In this document: positions 1 through 6,371 of the stretch, piece after piece | Position numbering within the stretch: the stretch's first letter is position 1 | Layout: every line of letters begins with the position of its first letter | DNA from: Bacteroidota bacterium | Lineage (GTDB): Bacteria > Bacteroidota > Bacteroidia > AKYH767-A > JABDAW01 | Assembly: GCA_023251595.1 (NCBI GenBank) | Contig: JAHEYM010000160.1 | Span: 1 to 8,312, forward strand | DNA length: 8,312 nucleotides | Reading direction: 5' to 3' | Position numbers and translations under genes: made by a program | The notes under the pieces: model-generated | Databases searched by the model: none | Seen by the model: only the letters and a program-made list of their open reading frames with translations | What the model was told of the DNA's origin: nothing

Positions 1-66
1 ACAATGAGATGGAAGAGGTCCAGCTATGACTCCCTATTCAATCTCATTGTCCATCAGCGTGTATTG

Positions 67-1944
67 ATGCTCAGCAGCTATGACGTAATTGTTGTTGGTG
101 CCGGACATGCAGGCTGTGAAGCCGCCGCCGCCGCTGCAAACATGGGCTCCAAAGTTCTTTTGGTCACCATGAATATGCAGACTATTGCCCAAATGTCTTG
201 TAATCCTGCCATGGGGGGAATTGCAAAGGGACAGATCGTTCGAGAGATAGATGCAATTGGTGGTTACTCCGGAATCGTTTCGGATAAATCGATGATTCAG
301 TTTCGTATGCTCAACCGCTCGAAGGGTCCTGCGATGTGGAGTCCGAGATCGCAGAATGACCGCATGCGTTTTGCTGAAGAATGGAGATTGATGCTTGAAG
401 CGACCCTGAATGTAGATTTCTGGCAGGATATGGTGAGCGAACTTCTGGTGAAAGATAAAGCTGTCATAGGTGTCAAAACCTCTATGGGGATTGAAGTTTT
501 TGGGAAATCGGTTATCCTCACAAATGGAACTTTCCTTAACGGCTTAATTCATATTGGTCAAAAACGTTTTGGGGGTGGAAGAACTGCAGAAAGGGCGTCT
601 TCAGGAATTACTGAACAATTGATCTCTCTGGGTTTTGAGCATGGACGGATGAAAACAGGAACCCCACCACGCGTAGATGGTCGATCGCTAAATTATTCTT
701 TGATGGAAGAACAAAAAGGTGATGAAGATCCTCAGAAATTCTCTTATTCTGCAACCTCACACTTAGCTTTGCAAAAGAGCTGTTATATTACGTACACAAA
801 TTCTGCGGTTCACGATATTTTGAAAAAAGGATTTGACGAATCTCCTATGTTTACCGGAAGAATTAAAGGAATCGGTCCGAGGTATTGCCCATCTATCGAG
901 GACAAGATAAACAGATTCGCTGACAAAGAAAGACATCAGATTTTTGTTGAACCTGAGGGTTGGAATACAGTCGAGGTTTACGTCAATGGTTTCTCTACGT
1001 CTTTGCCGGAAAATATTCAACTTGAAGCGCTAAAAGCATTACCTGGCTTCGAGAATGTTAAGATGTTTAGACCTGGCTATGCGATTGAATACGACTACTT
1101 TCCACCTCAACAGTTGCAACTTACACTGGAAACAAAACTTGTAAAAAATCTATATTTCGCAGGACAAATTAACGGTACTACCGGTTATGAAGAGGCTGCT
1201 TGTCAGGGACTTATCGCTGGTATAAATGCCCATTTGAAGATCAACGAACGGGGTGCATTTATTTTGAAAAGATCAGAGGCATATATTGGTGTGCTAATCG
1301 ATGATTTAGTAACTAAAGGAACAGATGAGCCATATAGAATGTTTACTTCCCGTGCTGAATTCAGGACATTGCTACGTCAGGATAACGCAGACATACGATT
1401 GACAGCCCTTAGTAATGCAATCGGTCTGGCGTCTGATGAACGTCTTGTAAGAGTGACGAAAAAGATTGAAATCACAGAGAAGATCATTGAGTTTCTTCAA
1501 AAGACCAGTGTTGCTCCTTCGGAGATTAATATTTGTCTCGATGAACTTGAAACGGATCGAATAAAGCAAAAAGTCAAATTAAGTAGTTTGATTACACGAC
1601 CTCAAATTTCTTTACTGCATCTCATTAATTCCTCTCAATTATTGCGTGATTTTATCTCTGGCTTTGGCGAGGATTCTATTGTGAAAGAAGCAATGGAACA
1701 AGCAGAGATTCTTTGTAAATACACAGGTTATATTGGTCGTGAGAAAGAAGGAGCTGACAAAGCAGAGAGACTTGAAAATCTCAGTCTCCATGATCAGTTC
1801 GACTACTCTTCATTACTCTCTTTATCAACGGAAGCAAGGGAAAAGTTGAATAAGATTAAACCAAAAACGATCGGGCAAGCATCAAGGATTTCCGGAGTGT
1901 CTCCATCCGATGTCAGTATTCTCATGGTACATTTAGGGCGATAA
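67..1944 (+). CDS. mnmG: tRNA uridine-5-carboxymethylaminomethyl(34) synthesis enzyme MnmG (GidA)
   Basis: MnmG is an FAD-dependent cytoplasmic enzyme that works with the GTPase MnmE to place the (carboxymethyl)aminomethyl group on carbon 5 of wobble uridine 34 in several tRNAs. The 625-residue product is full length (the family is about 620-630). Residues 11-16 form the FAD-binding GAGHAG loop. The conserved CNPAMGGIAKG block follows, and both family signatures are present: GPRYCPSIEDKINRF at about 270-284 and the AGQ-NG--GYEEAA block at about 365-388. The C-terminal region has the EPYRMFTSRAEFR-type block after about 406 and ends with the usual GQASRISGVSPSDV segment that contacts MnmE. The frame is open back to an ATG at position 4, but the family normally starts a few residues before YDVIVVGAG, so ATG 67 is preferred; the extra 21 residues look unrelated. 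There is no clear Shine-Dalgarno. A methyltransferase gene follows after 16 bp, probably in the same transcript. Confidence 0.97.
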   Translation: MLSSYDVIVVGAGHAGCEAAAAAANMGSKVLLVTMNMQTIAQMSCNPAMGGIAKGQIVREIDAIGGYSGIVSDKSMIQFRMLNRSKGPAMWSPRSQNDRMRFAEEWRLMLEATLNVDFWQDMVSELLVKDKAVIGVKTSMGIEVFGKSVILTNGTFLNGLIHIGQKRFGGGRTAERASSGITEQLISLGFEHGRMKTGTPPRVDGRSLNYSLMEEQKGDEDPQKFSYSATSHLALQKSCYITYTNSAVHDILKKGFDESPMFTGRIKGIGPRYCPSIEDKINRFADKERHQIFVEPEGWNTVEVYVNGFSTSLPENIQLEALKALPGFENVKMFRPGYAIEYDYFPPQQLQLTLETKLVKNLYFAGQINGTTGYEEAACQGLIAGINAHLKINERGAFILKRSEAYIGVLIDDLVTKGTDEPYRMFTSRAEFRTLLRQDNADIRLTALSNAIGLASDERLVRVTKKIEITEKIIEFLQKTSVAPSEINICLDELETDRIKQKVKLSSLITRPQISLLHLINSSQLLRDFISGFGEDSIVKEAMEQAEILCKYTGYIGREKEGADKAERLENLSLHDQFDYSSLLSLSTEAREKLNKIKPKTIGQASRISGVSPSDVSILMVHLGR

Positions 1945-1945
1945 T

Positions 1946-1961
1946 TGTTTCACGTGGAATA
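1946..1961. promoter_or_regulatory. Candidate parS site (ParB-binding centromere-like palindrome), site 1
   Basis: The 16-mer TGTTTCACGTGGAATA has a CACGTG core at 1951-1956. Against the widely conserved bacterial parS form TGTTNCACGTGNAACA it has one mismatch (T for C at position 1960). It occupies almost the whole gap between the mnmG stop and the methyltransferase ATG, with its last base being the A of that ATG. parS is bound by ParB, which spreads and loads SMC near the replication origin. The motif match is visible; the function is inferred. Confidence 0.72.
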
Positions 1962-2860
1962 TGATGGAAGAATTAAACGCTTGTCCAGTCTGTAAAAACA
2001 CTCAGATTTCGCATAAAAAATCTATCTGCGATTACTCTATTACAAAAGAATTCTTTTCTATCATGATTTGTAGTTCTTGTGGATTTTTATTCACGAATCC
2101 ACGTCCACCGGCTGATAAAATTGGGAGGTACTATGAATCTGATGATTATATCTCTCACTCTGACTCCGATAAAGGACTGATCAGTAAACTTTATAAATTT
2201 ATTAGAAACATCGCGTTAAAATCCAAGCTGAAGCTCATGGAAAAGCACTGTGCTGGTGACAGAACGCTGCTTGATTACGGGGCTGGGACAGGTGCATTTC
2301 TGAGCGTGGCAAAGTCTAACGGTTGGCATGTTCAAGGGTTAGAACCGAATGATTCAGCCAGGATGGTTGCACTGGAGAAGCATGCAATTGAGCTAAAAGA
2401 CAGTCTCGCTCTTTACGCTTTACCCAGTAATAGTATCGGGACAATCACTCTTTGGCATGTGCTCGAACATATTCATTTGCTGGATGAAACCATCTGGGAA
2501 TTGAAAAGGGTTCTTCGCGATAATGGAACTATGATCATTGCATTACCAAATTGTTCTTCTCACGATGCCATTTATTATGGAGATTATTGGGCTGCTTATG
2601 ATGTGCCAAGACATCTCTATCATTTTCAGCCTTTCCACGTGGAACAGTTTGCCAAACGTCACAGACTTGAAATAGTAGAATACGTGCCGATGAAATTTGA
2701 CGCATTCTATGTTTCAATGCTAAGCGAAAAGTATAAAACAGGCTCTACAAATTATTTGAAAGCATTTCTGCAGGGTTGGAAGTCGAATAGAGCGGCAAAA
2801 GGTGATTCAAAGAAATTTTCGAGTGTTATCTATATTTTGAAAAAGAATAAATCAAAATAA
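1961..2860 (+). CDS. Class I SAM-dependent methyltransferase with N-terminal zinc ribbon
   Basis: This is a 299-residue predicted cytoplasmic methyltransferase; the substrate cannot be told from sequence. The N-terminus has two Cys pairs, C8-x-x-C11 and C37-x-x-C40, a zinc-ribbon arrangement seen in many methyltransferases of the Methyltransf_23 type. The Rossmann fold follows, with motif I LLDYGAGTG at 103-111, the acidic residue ending strand 2 in GLEPND (E128), and the motif IV-like LWHVLEHI at 164-171. A later PRHLYHF block at 216-222 is typical of this group. The start could be ATG 1961 or the adjacent ATG 1964. The gene lies 16 bp behind mnmG, so co-transcription is likely, and a role in RNA or cell-surface modification is only a guess. 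Two parS-like palindromes overlap it, one at its first base and one within codons 225-229. Confidence 0.9.
   Translation: MMEELNACPVCKNTQISHKKSICDYSITKEFFSIMICSSCGFLFTNPRPPADKIGRYYESDDYISHSDSDKGLISKLYKFIRNIALKSKLKLMEKHCAGDRTLLDYGAGTGAFLSVAKSNGWHVQGLEPNDSARMVALEKHAIELKDSLALYALPSNSIGTITLWHVLEHIHLLDETIWELKRVLRDNGTMIIALPNCSSHDAIYYGDYWAAYDVPRHLYHFQPFHVEQFAKRHRLEIVEYVPMKFDAFYVSMLSEKYKTGSTNYLKAFLQGWKSNRAAKGDSKKFSSVIYILKKNKSK
2631..2646. promoter_or_regulatory. Candidate parS site, site 2 (inside methyltransferase gene)
   Basis: CTTTCCACGTGGAACA contains a perfect 12-bp palindrome, TTCCACGTGGAA (2633-2644), around the CACGTG core. Against TGTTNCACGTGNAACA only the two outermost left bases differ. 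It lies inside the coding sequence and encodes FHVEQ (residues 225-229), so protein constraint may explain part of it. Its centre is 685 bp from that of the better site at 1946-1961. parS sites inside genes are well known, for example the one in spo0J of Bacillus subtilis. Function here is inferred. Confidence 0.55.
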
Positions 2861-2903
2861 AGCGATTAAACAGTCTGAGGCGTCTAACTAAGATTTATGT
2901 ATC

Positions 2904-2919
2904 ATGATCTGCAGATCAT
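2904..2919. repeat. Perfect 16-bp palindrome in intergenic region
   Basis: ATGATCTGCAGATCAT is identical to its reverse complement. It lies in the 110-bp gap between the methyltransferase gene and the DUF486 gene, 52 bp before the ATG at 2971. It could be a binding site for a dimeric regulator of the membrane-protein gene. As RNA it would give only a 6-bp stem with a 4-base loop and no following U-tract, so it is a poor terminator. I cannot name a binding protein. Confidence 0.4.
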
Positions 2920-2970
2920 TTCACTGAATCGAGATAATGAAGCCGATTTTTAACAAATAAATTTAATAAA

Positions 2971-3348
2971 ATGAACGTGAACGGTATCTACACGGTATTG
3001 ATGCTAATAATGTCTAACATCTTCATGACATTCGCATGGTACGGACATCTCCGACTGAGAGAATTTAAATGGTTTCAGGCATTACCTCTGCTCATCGTTG
3101 TTTTATTAAGTTGGGGAATAGCCCTTTTTGAATATTGTTTTCAGATTCCTGCGAACAGATTAGGATATAAAGATAACGGAGGACCTTTTAATTTACTTCA
3201 ACTAAAAGTAATTCAGGAAGCGATCTCAATTTCCGTTTTTGCAGTATTCACAATCGTGTTTTTTCAGCATGAAACAATCAAATGGAATCATGTCGCCGGA
3301 TTTTCTTTACTCATAATCGCTGTATATCTTGTTTTTCTTGATCAATAA
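2971..3348 (+). CDS. DUF486 / DMT-superfamily small membrane protein
   Basis: This 125-residue inner-membrane protein has four predicted hydrophobic helices at about 6-24, 36-54, 79-98 and 105-123. It matches what I know of the DUF486 family (DMT_6), a half-size relative of the drug/metabolite transporter superfamily. Recognisable conserved stretches are FAWYGHLR near residue 21, the FEYCFQIPANRLGY block at 53-66, and QLKVIQEAISISVF at 77-90. No substrate is established for the family, so transport function is inferred from fold only. The length is typical and the gene looks intact. The ATG at 2971 follows an A/T-rich leader, as usual in this phylum, and there is no Shine-Dalgarno. The preceding gap holds a perfect 16-bp palindrome at 2904-2919 that may be regulatory. 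Confidence 0.88.
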   Translation: MNVNGIYTVLMLIMSNIFMTFAWYGHLRLREFKWFQALPLLIVVLLSWGIALFEYCFQIPANRLGYKDNGGPFNLLQLKVIQEAISISVFAVFTIVFFQHETIKWNHVAGFSLLIIAVYLVFLDQ

Positions 3349-3355
3349 AATTCGT

Positions 3356-3387
3356 TTTGGAAATGTTGAAAAAACAAATTATTTTTA
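3356..3387 (+). promoter_or_regulatory. Candidate Bacteroidetes-type promoter for the propeller protein gene
   Basis: TTTG at 3356-3359 is followed after 20 bp by TATTTTTA at 3380-3387, which matches the Bacteroidetes -7 element TAnnTTTG at all but the last base. The consensus spacing is 19-21 bp. Transcription would start near 3393, about 25 bases before the ATG at 3418, which fits the change from housekeeping-type genes to a secreted-protein gene. Confidence 0.5.
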
Positions 3388-3417
3388 TGCTTCAGAAAAT
3401 GAATAAATGCTAACCCG

Positions 3418-6192
3418 ATGAATATAAAATTTCTAAAATCTGCGCTTGCAATTAGCGCAATTTTTACTATTGCTTTATTATCAAATATAAGTATATTTAA
3501 TATAAAAACAAGAGCTTTAAAACCCAATAATAAAGCGAATTTCAGAGATGGGCAAGAAGGAGCGAAAGCGTTTGAATTAATGCGTTTACATAATCCCGAA
3601 ACCGGTTTAATTCCAACAGGAATTAAAAAACGTGAACATGCTTTTGCATCAACACTGCCTGTCAGAAATGAAAACAATTTTCATGATCGAAAATCACGTA
3701 GCAATATGGTATGGGCACCCCGTGGTCCCTGGAATGTAGGTGGCAGAACACGTGCAGTCGGAATTGATCTGGATAACGACAGTATTATTCTCGCCGGTGG
3801 AGTCTCAGGAGGAATGTGGCGCTCAACCGATCAGGGGCAGAGCTGGAATAAAACAACCAATATTTCAGATCTTCAAAGTGCAACCTGTATAGAACAAGAT
3901 AAAAGGTCAGGTCATCATTCGACCTGGTATTATGGGACCGGAGAATATCTCGGGAATAGCGCAGGTATTGGTAATGAGGCATACCAGGGTGATGGAATAT
4001 TTAAATCAAATGATAATGGTACGACCTGGTCTATCTTGCCCGCAACCTCAACCAATATACCGCAACAATTTAATTCTCACTTCAATTATATATGGAGAAT
4101 TGTTACCGATCCTGCCGATACAATCAATGATGTTATCTATGCCGCTACGTATGGAAATATTTTCAGATCAGCTGACGGTGGAGGAACGTGGAGCACGGTA
4201 GTCGGAGCAGCCAATAATAATTCAGAATATACAGATATCGCAATTACTTCCACTGGTGTTTTATATGCAACACTCAGCAATGGTTTTACAAAAGGAATTT
4301 TTCGCTCTACAGATGGATTAACCTGGGTAGATATCACACCTACCAGCTGGCCAACTGCCTATAATCGAATCGTGCCGGCAATCGCTCCGTCGAATGAAAA
4401 TGTTGTATATTTTATTGCCGAAACACCGGGCAGCGGATTGCTGGGACACAATTTATGGAAATATATATATATATCAGGTGATGGAACTGCATCCGGTGGA
4501 CAATGGGAAAACAGATCAACGCATATCCCGCATTTCGGAGGGCAGTTTGGTGATTTCAGTTCTCAGGATTCTTACGATCTGTTGTTGTCCGTTAAACCGG
4601 ATGATGAAAACATGGTATTTGCGGGGGGGACAAACATATATAGATCGAAAGATGGTTTTGCATCGGATAGTTTGACGAATTGGATTGGAGGTTATCAAAA
4701 TAATGGCACAGATCCTCTTGGTCGCGACTGGCAATATCCCAATCATCATCCTGATCAACACGCGCTCAAATTTTTTCCTTCCGATCCGCAGAAAATATTG
4801 TCCACCAATGATGGGGGTATTCAGATGTCAGTTAACGATACTGCTGACTCACTTGTCTGGGTACCACTTAATAATGGTTATATCACAGGTCAATTTTATT
4901 CGGTTGCGCTTGATCATGCTTCACCAGGAAATGAAATATTAATTGGTGGATTGCAAGACAACGGAAGTTGGTTTACCAACAATTCAATCACGACAACCCC
5001 TTGGGTTGCCCTTGCTGGTGGCGACGGAGGATTTTGTGCCGTTGTAGATCATCGAACATCATACTACGCATCGATTCAAGGGGGAGTTATTGGAAGGGCA
5101 GTCATTACCGACCAGGGAGTTTATCAGAACTTTACCCGGGTAGACCCTCGTGGGGCTTCGGGATATTTATTTATTAACCCATTTGCTCTTGATCCTGATA
5201 ATCAAAATCGAATGTTTTTAGCGGGAGGACAATATATCTGGAGAAACAGTGATTTGACGGCGATACCCTGGTTGTCAATTGACTCGACTTCAATTAACTG
5301 GACAAAACTTACAAATTCGCTTGTAGCGGGAACTATTTCTGCCGTAGCAGTTTCAAAAAGTCAAACAAAGCGAGTCTACTATGGAACGCATAATGGGCGT
5401 GTGTACAGATTGGATAATGCCGACACAGGAAATCCGATGAAAATTGACATTTGGACGGGAAAAGGCTTTCCGCCCGCTGCTTATGTGAGTTGTATCTCCA
5501 TAAATCCAAATGACTACGATCAGGTCATGGTTGCCTTTTCAAATTACGGTGTGAAGAGCATATTTAAGACTTCTGACGGTGGCGGAAGCTGGACTTGCGT
5601 GAGCGGAAATTTGGAGCAATTTCCCAGCGGACTTGGAGATGGTCCTTCGGTTCGATGGATTTCAATAATTCCGGCATCGGACAGCACTCACTACTTTGCC
5701 GCAACGAGCACGGGACTTTATTCTACAACATTACTGGTCGGAGACTCAACGGTTTGGGTGCAGGAAGGCGCGTCAGTTATCGGTAACGAAGTATGCGATA
5801 TGATCGATTTTCGTCAATCAGATGGTTTGGTGGTTGTTGCTACTCATGGAAATGGCATGTATAGTTCAAATTTACAATTTCCAAGTGCGCTATCTGAAGT
5901 GAATCGTCAGGATGATGAGTTTTCAGTTAATCAATCTCCGAACCCCTTCACGGAAAATGTTCTAATCACCATAAATAATCGACAAATGGAAGCTGTGAAC
6001 ATTGTAATTTGTGATTCCAGAGGTAAAAAAGTGAAAGAATTTTCACTTTTTACCCATTCTCAAGCTGAAAATACGATTAATTGGAATGGTGAGTCAGATT
6101 GGGGGGGCAAATGTGTCTCAGGTCTTTATCTGGTAAGGGTTACAGCTCATGAACACACCCTCACAAAGAGGGTGATTCTCGCACGTTATTGA
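3418..6192 (+). CDS. Secreted beta-propeller (BNR/Asp-box, VPS10-like) protein with T9SS type A sorting domain
   Basis: This is a 924-residue predicted extracellular or cell-surface protein. A lysine-containing n-region and hydrophobic stretch at about residues 4-25 look like a signal peptide, though the cleavage site is unclear. From about residue 98 it carries sialidase/sortilin-like propeller repeats, with Asp-box motifs (S-x-D-x-G-x-x-W) at 136-143, 197-204, 251-258 and 718-725 and a shortened one at 297-303. DQHALKFFPSDP at 446-457 and GGLQDNGSW at 510-518 are typical of this family. The last 85 or so residues, from SPNPFTENV (840) to the basic end, form the T9SS type A sorting domain. 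No catalytic residues can be assigned, so it could be an adhesin, a glycan-binding protein or an enzyme. It has its own candidate promoter. The signal-peptide codons contain a terminator-like hairpin, and the gene holds two G7 runs and an (AT)7 run. Confidence 0.92.
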   Translation: MNIKFLKSALAISAIFTIALLSNISIFNIKTRALKPNNKANFRDGQEGAKAFELMRLHNPETGLIPTGIKKREHAFASTLPVRNENNFHDRKSRSNMVWAPRGPWNVGGRTRAVGIDLDNDSIILAGGVSGGMWRSTDQGQSWNKTTNISDLQSATCIEQDKRSGHHSTWYYGTGEYLGNSAGIGNEAYQGDGIFKSNDNGTTWSILPATSTNIPQQFNSHFNYIWRIVTDPADTINDVIYAATYGNIFRSADGGGTWSTVVGAANNNSEYTDIAITSTGVLYATLSNGFTKGIFRSTDGLTWVDITPTSWPTAYNRIVPAIAPSNENVVYFIAETPGSGLLGHNLWKYIYISGDGTASGGQWENRSTHIPHFGGQFGDFSSQDSYDLLLSVKPDDENMVFAGGTNIYRSKDGFASDSLTNWIGGYQNNGTDPLGRDWQYPNHHPDQHALKFFPSDPQKILSTNDGGIQMSVNDTADSLVWVPLNNGYITGQFYSVALDHASPGNEILIGGLQDNGSWFTNNSITTTPWVALAGGDGGFCAVVDHRTSYYASIQGGVIGRAVITDQGVYQNFTRVDPRGASGYLFINPFALDPDNQNRMFLAGGQYIWRNSDLTAIPWLSIDSTSINWTKLTNSLVAGTISAVAVSKSQTKRVYYGTHNGRVYRLDNADTGNPMKIDIWTGKGFPPAAYVSCISINPNDYDQVMVAFSNYGVKSIFKTSDGGGSWTCVSGNLEQFPSGLGDGPSVRWISIIPASDSTHYFAATSTGLYSTTLLVGDSTVWVQEGASVIGNEVCDMIDFRQSDGLVVVATHGNGMYSSNLQFPSALSEVNRQDDEFSVNQSPNPFTENVLITINNRQMEAVNIVICDSRGKKVKEFSLFTHSQAENTINWNGESDWGGKCVSGLYLVRVTAHEHTLTKRVILARY
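3441..3465 (+). terminator. Terminator-like hairpin within the signal-peptide codons
   Basis: TGCGCT (3441-3446) and AGCGCA (3454-3459) form a 6-bp GC-rich stem with a 7-base loop, followed by A and five Ts (3461-3465). It begins 23 bases after the A of the start codon. The shape is that of an intrinsic terminator or attenuator, but the stem is short and may arise by chance from the codons for SALAISAIF. Confidence 0.25.
4461..4474. repeat. (AT)7 dinucleotide repeat inside propeller gene
   Basis: Seven uninterrupted AT units encode a Tyr-Ile run near residues 349-352. Slippage by one unit would shift the frame. Shorter TA/AT tracts recur in the second T9SS gene (7697-7706, 7744-7751 and 8240-8247), so a local preference for alternating TAT and ATA codons is an alternative reading. 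Confidence 0.6.
4623..4629. repeat. G7 homopolymer tract, first in propeller gene
   Basis: Seven consecutive Gs encode part of an Ala-Gly-Gly segment (residues 402-404). Poly-G runs in surface-protein genes can slip during replication and switch expression; a length change here would truncate the protein before its sorting domain. No variation can be seen from one sequence. Confidence 0.55.
6026..6051. repeat. A-tract/hairpin/T-tract inverted repeat inside the sorting-domain codons
   Basis: AAAAAGTGAAA (6026-6036) and TTTCACTTTTT (6041-6051) are perfect 11-bp inverted repeats around a 4-base loop. The layout resembles a bidirectional intrinsic terminator, but the stem is very AT-rich and lies about 140 bp before the stop codon, encoding KKVKEFSLF. 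Confidence 0.4.
6101..6107. repeat. G7 homopolymer tract, second in propeller gene
   Basis: Seven Gs span the Trp-Gly-Gly codons at residues 895-897, about 30 residues before the C-terminus. A one-base slip would replace the end of the T9SS sorting domain and so could change secretion while leaving the propeller intact. This is only a possibility. Confidence 0.55.
6156..6174 (+). terminator. GC-rich stem-loop just before the propeller gene stop codon
   Basis: CACCCTC (6156-6162) pairs with GAGGGTG (6168-6174) around the loop ACAAA, making a perfect 7-bp stem that ends 18 bases before the end of the gene. No U-tract follows directly. T-rich runs, including nine Ts at 6215-6223, come about 40 bases later. 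It may end or stabilise the transcript; a classic intrinsic terminator is not supported. Confidence 0.3.
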
Positions 6193-6241
6193 GCTGGGTA
6201 CCAATAAATTTTAATTTTTTTTTGCATTTTTATGTAATTTT

Positions 6242-6274
6242 TTTGGATAATCGACGTATGACGCCTTATATTTG
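6242..6274 (+). promoter_or_regulatory. Bacteroidetes-type promoter upstream of the SPOR protein gene
   Basis: TTTG at 6242-6245 and a perfect TAnnTTTG element (TATATTTG, 6267-6274) are separated by 21 bp, within the 19-21 bp consensus for the primary sigma factor of Bacteroidetes. Transcription would start around 6280, giving a 5' leader of about 90 bases before the GTG at 6372. That leader contains no recognisable riboswitch, only a weak 5-bp stem around AGGTC/GGCCT. Confidence 0.7.
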
Positions 6275-6371
6275 GAACCCGAAAGAACACTATTTTGCTA
6301 AAAACAAACCCCTCTTTCAATCTCATCAGGTCAGAAACGGCCTAAAAGATTAATGACAAAACTATAGAACT

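Noticed and set aside
17..55. Possible tRNA 3' half ending in CCA at 51-53
   Set aside because: There is no T-arm consensus and no matching acceptor stem of the right length.
4..66. Extended N-terminus of MnmG from ATG 4
   Set aside because: The extra 21 residues do not resemble the family N-terminus, which begins a few residues before YDVIVVGAG, and ATG 67 gives the usual length.
21..84. CAGCTATGAC occurs twice (21-30 and 75-84) and equals the 3' end of the common M13 reverse primer site
   Set aside because: Flanking bases do not continue into vector sequence at either copy, and the second copy is in the conserved start of mnmG. Vector contamination is not supported; the repeat is short and probably chance.
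121..132. GCC triplet repeat in mnmG
   Set aside because: It encodes the alanine run normal for the FAD-binding helix of MnmG, and triplet changes would not shift the frame.
3342..3677. 111-codon open frame on the minus strand over the start of the propeller gene
   Set aside because: It overlaps the signal-peptide region of a clear plus-strand gene, has no recognisable domain, and its hydrophobic run is the antisense of AT-rich codons.
3749..3754. Third CACGTG core, in the propeller gene
   Set aside because: The flanks (GAACA before, CAGTC after) do not match parS arms, so this is just a hexamer match.
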